A stretch of 64,000 nucleotides of DNA from Bradyrhizobium sp. 132 (GCF_023074185.1 NZ_JADPKY010000157.1:62001-126000); one strand, 5' to 3'; positions 24,957-34,136 are shown, numbered from the stretch's first letter. Program-made: numbers and translations. The notes: generated by a model not told the origin, from the sequence alone.

Positions 24957-25766
24957 TCAGGCGGCGGCCGCCGTTCCAAGTGCCGGAACGCCCTGGGGCG
25001 CCGGCACGGGCATGCCGCCCATGATTTCGGCGGCTTCGAGATCGTAGAGCTCGCGCGCAACGTAATCGGTCAACTCAGCCGGCGCGCCGTCGAACACCAC
25101 GCGGCCCTGCGCCATGCCGATCAGGCGGTCGCAATAGCTGCGCGCCAGATCGAGCGAGTGAAGATTGCAGAGCACGGTGATGCCGAAATGCTTGTTGATG
25201 CGCAGCAGCGCATCCATCACGATCTTGGTGTTGCGCGGGTCGAGCGAGGCGATCGGCTCGTCGGCGAGGATGATGTCGGGCTGCTGCACCAGCGCGCGGG
25301 CGATCGCCACGCGTTGCTGCTGGCCCCCGGAAAGCTGGTCGGCACGCTGGGCTGCGAGCGGGGCGATGTCGAACTGCTCGAGCGCGGACATCGCCAGCGC
25401 CTTGTCCTGCTCAGGCCAGGTCTGCGTCAGGGAGCGCCAGGCCGGCATCGTCGCGAGTCGCCCCATCAGGACGTTGGTGAGCACGTCGAGCCGGCCGACC
25501 AGGTTGAATTGCTGGAAGATCATCGCGGAACGTGCCCGCCACTGCCGCAACTCCTTGCCGCGCAGCGCCGTGACGTCGATGCCGTCGAACAGGATGCGGC
25601 CTTGCGTCGGCGTCGCCAGGCGGTTGATGGTCCGCAGCAGGGTCGACTTGCCGGCGCCGGATCGCCCGATCACGCCGACGAAGCCGCCGGGGGAAACTTG
25701 AAACGAAGCGTCGTCCACCGCGGCTTTCACGCCGAAGCGACACGTCAGACCTTCAACCACCAGCAT
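24957..25766 (-). CDS. phnC: Phosphonate ABC transporter ATP-binding protein PhnC
   Basis: A 269-residue ATPase: GVIGRSGAGKSTLLRTINRL Walker A near residue 32, MIFQQFNLVGRLDVLTNVLM Q-loop, LSGGQQQRVAIARALVQQPD signature near 143, IILADEPIASLDPRN Walker B. The C-terminal VFDGAPAELTD is typical for PhnC. It is first in the importer operon phnC-D-E1-E2 and preceded by a minus-strand Pho box. Confidence 0.94.
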   Translation of the reverse strand: MLVVEGLTCRFGVKAAVDDASFQVSPGGFVGVIGRSGAGKSTLLRTINRLATPTQGRILFDGIDVTALRGKELRQWRARSAMIFQQFNLVGRLDVLTNVLMGRLATMPAWRSLTQTWPEQDKALAMSALEQFDIAPLAAQRADQLSGGQQQRVAIARALVQQPDIILADEPIASLDPRNTKIVMDALLRINKHFGITVLCNLHSLDLARSYCDRLIGMAQGRVVFDGAPAELTDYVARELYDLEAAEIMGGMPVPAPQGVPALGTAAAA

Positions 25767-25809
25767 GCAGGGCTCCAGAGTAGCTTGGGCCCACCGCTAA
25801 CGCCGGCGC

Positions 25810-25827
25810 TTGACACTTGTGTGACAC
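25810..25827 (-). promoter_or_regulatory. Pho box upstream of phnCDE1E2
   Basis: On the minus strand GTGTCAC-ACAA-GTGTCAA contains two TGTCA cores 11 bases apart, matching the PhoB heptamer repeat at 10 of 14 positions and pointing to phnC, whose start is 43 bases downstream. Confidence 0.6.
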
Positions 25828-25864
25828 GCGCGTTGCGGTGCGGCGATCCTACACACCTCATCGC

Positions 25865-25904
25865 CTGTTCATCCCCTGTCATCGCGTCGTCATGACATTG
25901 TCAT
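25865..25904 (+). promoter_or_regulatory. Array of four Pho-box heptamers upstream of the acyltransferase/phnM2 operon
   Basis: On the plus strand CTGTTCA-TCCC-CTGTCAT-CGCG-TCGTCAT-GACA-TTGTCAT: four heptamers in strict 11-base register, the last three with perfect or one-mismatch GTCAT cores. This equals two adjoining PhoB dimer sites. It ends 18 bases before the first possible ATG (25923) and 45 before the one at 25950. Confidence 0.8.
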
Positions 25905-25949
25905 CAAGCCGCTCGAAGAGAAATGCCCGCCCTCTCGTTCGGATGCAAC

Positions 25950-26624
25950 ATGGCCGCCAAAACTCTTTCGGTCCAGCCGACCATCGATCCCTCGGCCAGG
26001 CTGCACGACACCAGGCTTGGGGCCTACACCGAGGTCGGCGCGCGCACGATTTTGCACGACGTGACGATGGGCGATTACTCCTATGTCGTGAACGACGCCC
26101 AGATCACCTACACCACCATCGGAAAATTCTGCTCGATCGCGGCGATGACACGGATCAATCCGGGCAATCACCCGATGCACCGCGCCACGCAGGCGCACTT
26201 CACTTATCGTTCGAGCGCCTACTTCGAAGGCGAGAGCGACGATACGGAATTCTTCGACTGGCGGCGCCAGCATCACATCCATATCGGCCATGACGTCTGG
26301 ATCGGCCATGGCGCGATCGTGCTGCCGGGCCGCAACATCGGCACCGGCGCGGTGATCGCGGCAGGCGCCATCGTCACCAAGGACGTGCCGGCCTACACCA
26401 TCGTCGCCGGCAATCCGGCGCGCATCGTCCGCCGCCGGTTCTCGGAAGAGATCGCCGGGCGGCTCGCCAGGCTCGCCTGGTGGGACTGGGATCACGACAA
26501 ATTGCGTGAAGCACTGCCCGATTTTCGCAAGCTCGGGATTGAAGATTTCCTCTCGACATATGAAGCACGGGCAAGTTCTCTCAACAGTCCTCTTGGCAGC
26601 AGCAAACAAAGCGCGGTCGCGTGA
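25950..26624 (+). CDS. Phosphonate-locus hexapeptide-repeat acyltransferase
   Basis: A 224-residue left-handed beta-helix transferase of the family found in phosphonate operons (CatB/xenobiotic acetyltransferase group). TIDPSARLHDTRLGAYTEVG near residue 10 starts the helix, then GDYSYVVNDAQITYTTIGKF, MTRINPGNHPMHRATQAHFT near 70, HHIHIGHDVWIGHGAIVLPG near 110 with the catalytic-type His, and DVPAYTIVAGNPARIVRRRF. It may acetylate an aminophosphonate, as PhnO does by another fold. ATG 25950 suits the Pho box distance and family start; ATG 25923, with GAAGAG upstream, is the alternative. It overlaps phnM2 by 4 bases (GTGA). Confidence 0.85.
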   Translation: MAAKTLSVQPTIDPSARLHDTRLGAYTEVGARTILHDVTMGDYSYVVNDAQITYTTIGKFCSIAAMTRINPGNHPMHRATQAHFTYRSSAYFEGESDDTEFFDWRRQHHIHIGHDVWIGHGAIVLPGRNIGTGAVIAAGAIVTKDVPAYTIVAGNPARIVRRRFSEEIAGRLARLAWWDWDHDKLREALPDFRKLGIEDFLSTYEARASSLNSPLGSSKQSAVA

Positions 26625-27814
26625 CAGACATTTTCCTTGAGGGCGGCCGGACCCTGATCGGCTCCGAGCTCGTCGAGACTTCACTTCTCGTATCCGGAAC
26701 GGACATTGCGCAGCTCGACGCTTCTCGCGGCCGGACGCGGCTTGCGATCGACGCGCGCGACCTGCTGGTGCTGCCCGGCATCGTCGATCTGCATGGCGAT
26801 GCCTTCGAGCGGCAAATGATGCCGCGTGCCGGTGTCGACTTCCCGATCGATGTGGCGCTCGCCGACAGCGACCGCCAGGCGATCGGCAACGGCATCACCA
26901 CGGTGTTTCACGCCACGACCTGTTCGTGGGAGCCGGGCCTGCGCAGCGCCGACAATGCGCGCGGCCTGATGGAAGCGATCGAACGGCAGCGCCCGCAATT
27001 CGCGGCCGATACCCGCTTCCACCTGCGCCACGAGACCTACAATCTCGATGCCGAGCAGGAGATGAGCCAATGGCTCGCCAAAGGTCGCGTCGACCTGTTC
27101 GCCTTCAACGACCACATGGACGGCACGGTCGGGGACATGGCCAAGCCTCGCAAGCGCAACCGCATGGTGGAGCGTACCGGCCTGTCGAGCGAGGAATTCG
27201 ACCGGCTGGTGGGACACGTGCTTTCGCGCGCCAGCGAGGTCCCGGCTTCCGTGTCGCGGCTTGCCGCGACTGCCCGCGCCGCCGAGGTGCGGATGCTTTC
27301 GCATGACGATGCGACGCCGGCGGTGCGCCAGGGCTTTCGCGCCATAGGCGTGGCGATCGCGGAGTTTCCGATCAACGAGGAGACGGCGCGGGAGGCAGCC
27401 AGCCACGGCGATGCCATCGTCTACGGCGCGCCGAACGTCGTGCGCGGCGGCAGCCACACGGGCTGGACCAAAGCGTCCGACATGATCGCCAAGGGGCTCT
27501 GCTCGGTGCTGGCCTCGGACTATTATTATCCCGCGCAGCTGCTCGCTGCGTTCCGCCTCGCAGCCGATGGCGTGCTGCCGCTGACCGAGGCCTGGAACCT
27601 GGTCTCCGCCGCACCCGCGCGCGCGACCGGCCTTGCCGATCGCGGCGTGCTCGCGGAAGGACGGCGCGCCGACATTCTGCTGGTCGACGACAGCATTCCG
27701 CTGCGACCGCGACTCGTGGCCGTCATCGCGGGCGGCAAGCTCGTGCATCTCACCGATGCGACGCGGCTGCTCGCAGCAGTGGCAACGCCGCGCGAGGCTG
27801 TCGTTGCGGCCTAA
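26621..27814 (+). CDS. phnM2: Second PhnM-type ribose-phosphonate triphosphate diphosphatase
   Basis: A 397-residue amidohydrolase homologous to PhnM but clearly diverged from the copy at 15491. LVLPGIVDLHGDAFERQMMP near residue 50 carries the HxD metal site, GITTVFHATTCSWEPGLRSA follows, then FHLRHETYNLDAEQEM near 128, FNDHMDGTVGDMAKP near 163, MLSHDDATPAVRQGFRA near 225, GAPNVVRGGSHTGWTKASDM near 266 and VLASDYYYPAQLL. GTG start overlaps the upstream stop. It is followed by the DUF1045 gene, with which such phnM copies are typically paired in alphaproteobacteria. It may be redundant or work on a different nucleotide-phosphonate. Confidence 0.88.
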   Translation: MTDIFLEGGRTLIGSELVETSLLVSGTDIAQLDASRGRTRLAIDARDLLVLPGIVDLHGDAFERQMMPRAGVDFPIDVALADSDRQAIGNGITTVFHATTCSWEPGLRSADNARGLMEAIERQRPQFAADTRFHLRHETYNLDAEQEMSQWLAKGRVDLFAFNDHMDGTVGDMAKPRKRNRMVERTGLSSEEFDRLVGHVLSRASEVPASVSRLAATARAAEVRMLSHDDATPAVRQGFRAIGVAIAEFPINEETAREAASHGDAIVYGAPNVVRGGSHTGWTKASDMIAKGLCSVLASDYYYPAQLLAAFRLAADGVLPLTEAWNLVSAAPARATGLADRGVLAEGRRADILLVDDSIPLRPRLVAVIAGGKLVHLTDATRLLAAVATPREAVVAA

Positions 27815-27832
27815 ACCGGTTATGCTGAGGCG

Positions 27833-28558
27833 ATGACAGGTCTTTCCCGCTACGCGATCTATTTTGCCGCAGGCAGCAACAGCGCCCTCTCCCGCTTCGG
27901 CGCCGAGCTGCTCGGCTACGATACCCATACCGGCAACGAATTGCCGTTTCCTAGCGACACGCTGCATGCCGCGCCCGATTGGCGCGACATCACAGCCGAT
28001 CCCCGCAAATACGGCTTTCACGGCACGCTGAAGGCGCCGATGGCGCTCGCGCCCGGCAAGACCGAAGCGGAGCTTTTGGCGGCCTGCGCAACCTTTGCCG
28101 GCGAGGCGCGGACGATCCCGGTGATCCGGCCGATCGTCGATTCCATCAGTGGTTTTATTGCGGTCATTCCGGCCGAGCCGGTCGATGCGCTCCAAGAGCT
28201 CGCCGCTGATTGCGTCCGCGCATTTGATTCATTCCGTCCGGCTATGACGGCGGAAGATCGCGGGCGGCGGAAGCCCGAGAAGCTCAGCGAGCGGCAGCGC
28301 GACTATCTCGATCGCTGGGGCTATCCCTACGTGATGGAGGAATTCCGCTTCCACATGACGCTGACGGGGCGGCTGGACGCGGAGCGCCGCGGCCCGATTT
28401 TGAAAATGCTGCGGGCAAGGTTTGCTGCGCTCGGTCTCAACACGCTAGCGATCGATCGCGTCGCGCTGTTCAGGCAGGGTGACGCCAAGGCTCGCTTCCG
28501 CATCATCGGCGAGTGGGCTTTGACGCAGTCAAGCGTCAGTGCCAGCTCCCGAGATTGA
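27833..28558 (+). CDS. DUF1045 phosphonate-metabolism 2H phosphoesterase
   Basis: A 241-residue protein of the family found in phn operons. Two HxT motifs mark a 2H (two-histidine) phosphoesterase: YGFHGTLKAPMALAPG near residue 60 and FRFHMTLTGRLDAERRG near 172. YAIYFAAGSNSALSRFGAEL begins it and LSERQRDYLDRWGYPYVMEE precedes the second motif. 2H enzymes act on 2',3'-cyclic phosphates and similar; here it could play the role of PhnP (opening ribosyl 1,2-cyclic phosphate to 1,5-bisphosphate), since no phnP is in the window. That substitution is inference. The end overlaps a convergent gene by 23 bases. Confidence 0.85.
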   Translation: MTGLSRYAIYFAAGSNSALSRFGAELLGYDTHTGNELPFPSDTLHAAPDWRDITADPRKYGFHGTLKAPMALAPGKTEAELLAACATFAGEARTIPVIRPIVDSISGFIAVIPAEPVDALQELAADCVRAFDSFRPAMTAEDRGRRKPEKLSERQRDYLDRWGYPYVMEEFRFHMTLTGRLDAERRGPILKMLRARFAALGLNTLAIDRVALFRQGDAKARFRIIGEWALTQSSVSASSRD

Positions 28559-29243
28559 AGGCGAGGGCCACAACGCCAACCAGAATGAGGCTGGTCGCCC
28601 AGATGACATCCAGATTGAACCAGCTTCGCGAGACGATCTTCAATCCCAGATGGCGGTAGACCAGCCACGCCAGACATCCGCCGGCGCCGACCATGGCGGC
28701 AACGTGCACCAAAGACACCAGCACCGCCATCCCGAGGCTTGCCTTGATCAGCGCGCCGGCGGCCTCGTGGCCGGCATCGAGTTCGAAGGCCTGGCAGAGC
28801 CCGAGATAGATCGGCACAAGCATCAAGGCGGCGCCGTGGGCAATGGCGACGGCAAATGACCAGAGCGCCAATTGCGTTGGCGGAATTCGTGCCAGCGTGC
28901 GCGGATGGCGCCGCTCGACCAGCCGATAAACGCCGAAACCAATGACGAGAAGGCTCGCGCCGAGCTGGATCGGACGCTGCCACTCGGCCAGCACGAGCAG
29001 GAACGCGAATGGCAGCAGCACGAGAAATGTTGCCAGGAGATGTCCGGCCGCCAGAGCCCACAACGCGCGAAAGAGCGCGCGCGGGCTCTTGTCCATGAGC
29101 CCGGCCGAAACGGCGAGCGGCCAGCCCATTCCCGGATTGACCCCGTGATAGAGACCGCTCGCAACAAGAGCGAGCCACAGCCCGCCGAGGCTCGCGTGTG
29201 CCCAATCTAGGCCGACGGGTAGCAAAACGAGTCCGTCGAACAA
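28536..29243 (-). CDS. Multi-pass membrane protein next to methanethiol oxidase
   Basis: A 235-residue hydrophobic protein with about six membrane helices (for example LWALAAGHLLATFLVLLPFA and LALWSFAVAIAHGAALMLVP). A conserved-looking block ASGLYHGVNPGMGWPLAVSA near residue 28 puts His and a Gly-rich turn in the first helix hairpin; further His residues lie at GHLLATF and IAHGAAL, so metal or small-molecule transport is conceivable. It overlaps the end of the SBP56 gene by 37 bases, so translation is probably coupled to it. No family is confidently recognised. Confidence 0.72.
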   Translation of the reverse strand: MFDGLVLLPVGLDWAHASLGGLWLALVASGLYHGVNPGMGWPLAVSAGLMDKSPRALFRALWALAAGHLLATFLVLLPFAFLLVLAEWQRPIQLGASLLVIGFGVYRLVERRHPRTLARIPPTQLALWSFAVAIAHGAALMLVPIYLGLCQAFELDAGHEAAGALIKASLGMAVLVSLVHVAAMVGAGGCLAWLVYRHLGLKIVSRSWFNLDVIWATSLILVGVVALAFNLGSWH

Positions 29244-30607
29244 TCGCCGCCTTCCAGCCTGATCTGGTGCGCACGATATCCGTCGGGGAAGCTCACGAAG
29301 TAGTCCTTGTCGAGCTCGAGGCCGCCATTGCGACCGACATTGGCCATGACTTCCACACCCGGAACGCCATCGGGATAGAACTGGTCATCCCAGGTGGAAT
29401 AGAGCGAATTGGTCCAGTATACGCGCCTGCCGTCGCGGCTGATCTCGACCATCTGCGGACCGGCCGCAAATGCCTTGCCGTTCGGATGGGGGGTGCGGCG
29501 CGCGACGCCGCCGATGTGAACCGAGCCCGCAAGCTTCGGCTTTCGCGGATCGCTCACGTCGTACTGGCGCATTTCACCCGTGCCCCAGCACGAGACATAG
29601 AGAAACCGGTCATCCATCGACAGGTCGATGTCGGTGACCAGCGGCGGTACGGCGCCAAAGCCCTGGAGCAGCGGCGGGAGCTTCTCTTTTGGCGCGGGCT
29701 CGGGCGGGATCGTCGCCGTCTTCTCGGCATGGAATTTTCCGCCTTCGCGCCACCAGGTCCAGATCGAGGCTTCGAGATTCGTGGTGTCGACCACAACGCC
29801 CACGAAGCCGTATTCGCGAACCGGATCGTGCGCCGGCCGTACCTCCAGCGCCATCTGATGATTAGCGCCGAGGTCGATGGTCTGCACATTGCGACGGGCG
29901 CGAAGATCCCAGAAGTGGAGACGGTGGCCATATTTGTTCGCGAGCAGATCTTCCGGGACAATCCCGTTCTCGAACTGCGGCGGCAACGCCCATTCACTCG
30001 TCACCATGTAATCGCGCGGCAGGTTCCACCAGAAATCATAGTGCAGCGTCTGCGGACCGCGGTCGATCTCCCATCGTCCGAGGACCTCGAACGTCTCGCA
30101 ATCCATGATGAAGACGCCTGGAGGCCCGTTGGTGCCGTCTTTGCCCCCGCCACCCAGCGTGCTCACATAGATGCCGTCCGGCCCGCAATGGATGGTATGC
30201 GGCCGCGAGTAGCCGGTCTTTTTGAAGACTTCCTCAGGCTCGATGATCTTGTGGATTTTGGCCTTGGTCGGATCGGGCTTGGTATCGATGATGTAAATCC
30301 GCGACGAGCGTATCCCGGGGATGATGAGATAGCGCCGCTCGATGAAGGCATGCCCGGCGAGCGGTGACAAGGCGGAGGAGCAGGCATTCCAGCCGAAGTG
30401 ATGAAACTCATCGCCCTTGTTGGGCATCGTCACGGTGTGGACGATTTGGCTGTAGGTCGGCGATCCCGGCTTGACGTCGATGACCGCGAGAGCATCCGGT
30501 TTCGAGAAATCCGGACTGAGCAGCAACGTGTAGGCAAAGTTCTCCGCAGGTGCTTCCATCGCAAGCTTGGGCGATGCGTGAAAGGTGGGATCCGGCCTCA
30601 TCGTCAT
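29207..30607 (-). CDS. mtoX: Methanethiol oxidase / selenium-binding protein SBP56 family
   Basis: A 466-residue SBP56/SELENBP1 family protein: YTLLLSPDFSKPDALAVIDV near residue 26, VHTVTMPNKGDEFHHFGWNA near 56, ACSSALSPLAGHAFIERRYL, YSRPHTIHCGPDGIYVSTLG near 135, DFWWNLPRDYMVTSEWALPP, LSMDDRFLYVSCWGTGEMRQ near 330 and YWTNSLYSTWDDQFYPDG near 412. Bacterial members oxidise methanethiol to formaldehyde, H2O2 and sulfide and are copper-dependent. Unlike some secreted homologues no clear signal peptide is seen. The SCO1/MauG maturation genes found beside mtoX in methylotrophs are absent; a membrane protein follows instead. Confidence 0.87.
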   Translation of the reverse strand: MTMRPDPTFHASPKLAMEAPAENFAYTLLLSPDFSKPDALAVIDVKPGSPTYSQIVHTVTMPNKGDEFHHFGWNACSSALSPLAGHAFIERRYLIIPGIRSSRIYIIDTKPDPTKAKIHKIIEPEEVFKKTGYSRPHTIHCGPDGIYVSTLGGGGKDGTNGPPGVFIMDCETFEVLGRWEIDRGPQTLHYDFWWNLPRDYMVTSEWALPPQFENGIVPEDLLANKYGHRLHFWDLRARRNVQTIDLGANHQMALEVRPAHDPVREYGFVGVVVDTTNLEASIWTWWREGGKFHAEKTATIPPEPAPKEKLPPLLQGFGAVPPLVTDIDLSMDDRFLYVSCWGTGEMRQYDVSDPRKPKLAGSVHIGGVARRTPHPNGKAFAAGPQMVEISRDGRRVYWTNSLYSTWDDQFYPDGVPGVEVMANVGRNGGLELDKDYFVSFPDGYRAHQIRLEGGDCSTDSFCYPSA

Positions 30608-30867
30608 GGCACTGCCTCCCTGTTTCGTCGGCTCGCTCCAGCCTGGCTCGGAATAGCGGCATAATGAAGAGCTGTTGCGCGATGTCTTGAGATGCTCCGC
30701 GGGCCTGGTTGGCGAGCGTACAATATGTCATCGCCGGCTTGCGGGAAACCGCGCGAACCGCGTTAATTCGACGCCTTCAGCCAGATGGCAGCTGGCGGGA
30801 TCAGGCTAGGGCGCGCTTGTCCAGGACGACGGCGGAGTTATATAGCGACCGCCGAGCAGGCAGCGCC

Positions 30868-31821
30868 CTACTTCCCCCACCTCAACGCCAGCGCATCGCG
30901 CTCCTTGGCCAACTCCAGGAGCCCTGCCCGCGTCGCCGGGTGCAGCGGTTGCAAGGGATGCCGCACCGTGTCCGACTTGATCACGCCGCCGGCCTGCATC
31001 ATCGCCTTGCAGGCGATCAGGCCGCATTGGCGGTTTTCGTAGTTGATCAGCGGCAGCCAGCGTTCGTAGGCGGCTTTCGCCTCCTCGCGCTTGCCGGCGA
31101 AATAGGGATCGATGATCTGGCGGATGCCGTCGGGATAGCCGCCGCCGGTCATCGCGCCGGTGGCGCCGGCATCGAGATCGGCGAGCAGCGTGATCGCCTC
31201 CTCGCCGTCCCAGGGACCCTCGATCGCGCTGCCGCCTGCCTCGATCAGGCTGCGGAGCTTAGAAGCAGCGCCGGGCACCTCGATCTTGAAATAGCGGATG
31301 TTGGCGAAATCGCGCGCCAGCCGCGCCAGCAGCTCGACCGACAGCGGCGTGCCGGCCACCGGCGCATCCTGGATCATGATCGGAATGTTGATCGCGCCGG
31401 ACAGCACCTTGAAGAATTCGACGACGCCTTTCTCGGGCACGCGGAAGGTCGCGCCGTGATAGGGCGGCATGACCATCACCATGGCGGCACCGGCCGTCTC
31501 CGCCTGTTGGCTGCGTGCAGCGCACACGGCCGAGCTGAAATGCGTGGTGGTGACGATCACGGGAACGCGGCCCGCGACATGCTCCATCACCGCATACATC
31601 ACGGTCTCGCGCTCGGCATCGGTGAGCACGAACTGCTCGGAAAAATTGGCGAGGATGCACAGACCATTCGAGCCGGCATCGATCATGAAATCGATGCAGC
31701 GGCGCTGTCCCTCGAGATCGAGCTCGCCGCGCTCGTCGAAGATGGTGGGTGCAACCGGGAACACGCCGCGATAAGGACGCTGGGCCTTGTGGTGTGGCGT
31801 GACCGGCATCGAACTCTCCAT
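30868..31821 (-). CDS. Dihydrodipicolinate synthase-family (DapA-like) aldolase
   Basis: A 317-residue class I aldolase-fold protein. YRGVFPVAPTIFDERGELDL at the start, FMIDAGSNGLCILANFSEQF (in place of the GTTGE loop of DapA), VPVIVTTTHFSS, MVMVMPPYHG, IPIMIQDAPVAGTPLS and the Schiff-base Lys in IRYFKIEVPGAASK near residue 180. The altered GTTGE loop (ANFSE) argues against lysine biosynthesis and for a catabolic lyase or dehydratase of sugar acids or similar. It stands alone; the 260 bases downstream to the SBP56 gene show no coding sequence. Confidence 0.83.
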   Translation of the reverse strand: MESSMPVTPHHKAQRPYRGVFPVAPTIFDERGELDLEGQRRCIDFMIDAGSNGLCILANFSEQFVLTDAERETVMYAVMEHVAGRVPVIVTTTHFSSAVCAARSQQAETAGAAMVMVMPPYHGATFRVPEKGVVEFFKVLSGAINIPIMIQDAPVAGTPLSVELLARLARDFANIRYFKIEVPGAASKLRSLIEAGGSAIEGPWDGEEAITLLADLDAGATGAMTGGGYPDGIRQIIDPYFAGKREEAKAAYERWLPLINYENRQCGLIACKAMMQAGGVIKSDTVRHPLQPLHPATRAGLLELAKERDALALRWGK

Positions 31822-31933
31822 CCCTGATCTTCTCTACATCTGCCGCGGCGCTGGCGCAGCGTCACAGATGTACCCGCCGCGCGCATCGGCGGCAATGCCG
31901 ATTGCGCGACGTGGGGATAGAGGATTGTCGAAG

Positions 31934-34015
31934 CTACGCGGTCTTCACCGCACCCAAAAAGCCCTCGACCGCCACGCGGAGACGATCGGCGTCGGCCGAC
32001 ATCTTCTTCACGGACACCGACAGTACCGAGCCGGCATTGCCGGTCTCCTGGTTGAGCCTGGCGACGCTGCCGATGGTATCGGTGACCTCGCGGGTTCCCT
32101 GCGCGGCCTGCTGGAAGTTGCGCGAGATCTCGGTGGTGGCGGCGCGCTGCTGTTCGACCGCGGCGGCAATCGCCGTCATCTTCTCGTCGATGCCGCTGAT
32201 GGCGCCTCCGATCGCGCGGATGGCAGTGACCGCCTGGCCCGTCGCGCCCTGGATCTCCGCGACCTGGCGGGAGATTTCTTCCGTCGCCGTCGCCGTCTGC
32301 GAGGCGAGACTCTTCACCTCGCCGGCGACCACGGCGAAGCCGCGGCCGGCCTCACCCGCGCGCGCGGCCTCGATGGTGGCGTTCAACGCCAGGAGGTTGG
32401 TCTGCCCTGCGATGGCGTTGATCATCTTCACGACCTCGCCGATGCGGCTAGCGGTCTGATCGAGGATCTCGACCGTCGCGTTGGTCTGCGCTGCCTGCGA
32501 CACGGCTTCGCGGGCCTCGCGGGCGCTGGCCTGCACCTGCGCGGAGATCTCGCCGACGGACGCGGAAAGTTCCTCGGTCGCGGCTGCGATGGTCTCGAGA
32601 TTGTTGGTGGCCTGCTCGGCGGAGGAGGAGACCGCCGCGGTCTGGCTGCTCGATTCCGAAACCAGCGAGCGCACGTCGGTCGCGGTGGCATCGAGTTCTT
32701 TCGTCGACGCCGCAACGCTGTGAATGACGGCTTGCACGGTGTCGTCGAAGCTGCGGCAGGCCGCATCGACGGTGCCGGAGCGGGCGAGCTGGAGCGCTTG
32801 CTGCGATTCGCGTTCCAAGCCCAGGCGTTCCGCGGTCGCCGCACTCTCGCGCAGGCTTTCGAGCGCGGCCGCCATGGTGCCGAACTCGTCGGGATGTCTG
32901 GATTGCGGAACGGGCGTGGCGTAGTCGCGGGCGCTGATCCTGGCGATGGCGTCCAGGATGGCGCGCACCGGGCGCATCAGGCGATTGCGCACCACGTACA
33001 CGCCGGCCAGGGTCACGGCCAGCGCGAGCAGGAACGCGAGCGACTGCACGACGAGATTGGTGAGCGCCTTGGCCTGCACGGTCTCCGCCCGCGCGATCGA
33101 CTGGTCGAGCCCCTTGTTCGCCACCGCGACGATGGACGGGAAGGGTGACTGGCACAGCGTATTCCATTCCGAGGCGGGAAGCGCGGGCTTGCCGCTGCCG
33201 TCGAAATTCTTGGTGAGCTCGCCGATCTGCTTCAGGACGCCATCGGTCTTGGCCTTCGCGTCCGTCGCTGCCGTAACCAGCTCCGCCGTCACGCCGGGCG
33301 CAGCCAGCAACTCGCCCATGCCCGCCCAGCCGGAGGCGATCGTGCCATCCCACTGCGCCACTGACCGCTTCTGCGCATCGTCGAGCGGCTTGCTGCTGTT
33401 GACGTTGGATCGAAGGGACGAACAATGGATTCCATAACGGTCGCGCACCTGCCAGGCGAAGCGGCGGACCTGGATCATGCGCGCGATGTAGGGATCGTCC
33501 GTCCAGGCGCGGTTCGACACCGCGGTGGAGGCGAGGTTCGCCGTGTCGATGACTTTGGTGACGGCATCGTACCAGGAACTGGTCCGCTCGATCTTGCGCT
33601 CGGCGCGCGGACGCTTGGCCTCGTCGTAGAACAGCTGGAATTGCGGCGCGGGGTCGCTCCAGCCCTGCTTCAATGTGCCAGCGAGTTCGTCTCGGCGGGC
33701 GAAGTCGACTGTGGCGAGCGCGGCGCCGATGGCGTCATAGCCGCCCTGCTCGGCCTTCTCCGCCGCCTCGAGTTTTGTCCGCGGGTCGTCCTCGCCGAGG
33801 ATCGCGCTCTGCGCATCGCCGCGATTGTTGCGCAGCGCCAGCACGCCATGGAAGATCGCCTTGTCGGCGGCGGCAAGCCGCGCGGTTTCGAGACTGTCGC
33901 TGTAGCGGCCGAACGCCCCGACCATCTGGATCGCCGTGGAGGCCAGCGCACCGGCAGCCAGCAGGGCCATCAATGTCAGGAGGAGCGAACTTACCGATTT
34001 CTTGAACATTGCCAT
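31934..34015 (-). CDS. Methyl-accepting chemotaxis protein
   Basis: A 693-residue chemoreceptor. First membrane helix about residues 8-28 (SLLLTLMALLAAGALASTAI), periplasmic sensor to about 300 with a Cys pair, second membrane helix LVVQSLAFLLALAVTLAGVY, HAMP domain with DAIARISARDYATPVPQS, then the signalling coiled coil whose tip GQTNLLALNATIEAARAGEA and GRGFAVVAGEVKSLASQTA is standard. There is no C-terminal CheR-binding pentapeptide. The ATG at 34015 starts right before the first helix. No che genes are nearby; the ligand is unknown. Confidence 0.9.
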   Translation of the reverse strand: MAMFKKSVSSLLLTLMALLAAGALASTAIQMVGAFGRYSDSLETARLAAADKAIFHGVLALRNNRGDAQSAILGEDDPRTKLEAAEKAEQGGYDAIGAALATVDFARRDELAGTLKQGWSDPAPQFQLFYDEAKRPRAERKIERTSSWYDAVTKVIDTANLASTAVSNRAWTDDPYIARMIQVRRFAWQVRDRYGIHCSSLRSNVNSSKPLDDAQKRSVAQWDGTIASGWAGMGELLAAPGVTAELVTAATDAKAKTDGVLKQIGELTKNFDGSGKPALPASEWNTLCQSPFPSIVAVANKGLDQSIARAETVQAKALTNLVVQSLAFLLALAVTLAGVYVVRNRLMRPVRAILDAIARISARDYATPVPQSRHPDEFGTMAAALESLRESAATAERLGLERESQQALQLARSGTVDAACRSFDDTVQAVIHSVAASTKELDATATDVRSLVSESSSQTAAVSSSAEQATNNLETIAAATEELSASVGEISAQVQASAREAREAVSQAAQTNATVEILDQTASRIGEVVKMINAIAGQTNLLALNATIEAARAGEAGRGFAVVAGEVKSLASQTATATEEISRQVAEIQGATGQAVTAIRAIGGAISGIDEKMTAIAAAVEQQRAATTEISRNFQQAAQGTREVTDTIGSVARLNQETGNAGSVLSVSVKKMSADADRLRVAVEGFLGAVKTA

Positions 34016-34136
34016 GGTGTCGGGGGGCCTGGGTCGGGGGCCTAATCTTTCGAGCGCCACCTTGCCCCGCGACATGCCAATGTTTCGTTAAGGTTTTAAT
34101 CGAATTGCCGTGAGCTTCCGGCCCGACAAATCTTCA

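Noticed and set aside
26681..28195. Minus-strand open frame of 504 codons opposite phnM2 and the DUF1045 gene
   Set aside because: His/Arg/Asp-rich nonsense composition typical of antisense frames in GC-rich coding DNA; phnM2 on the plus strand is well supported.
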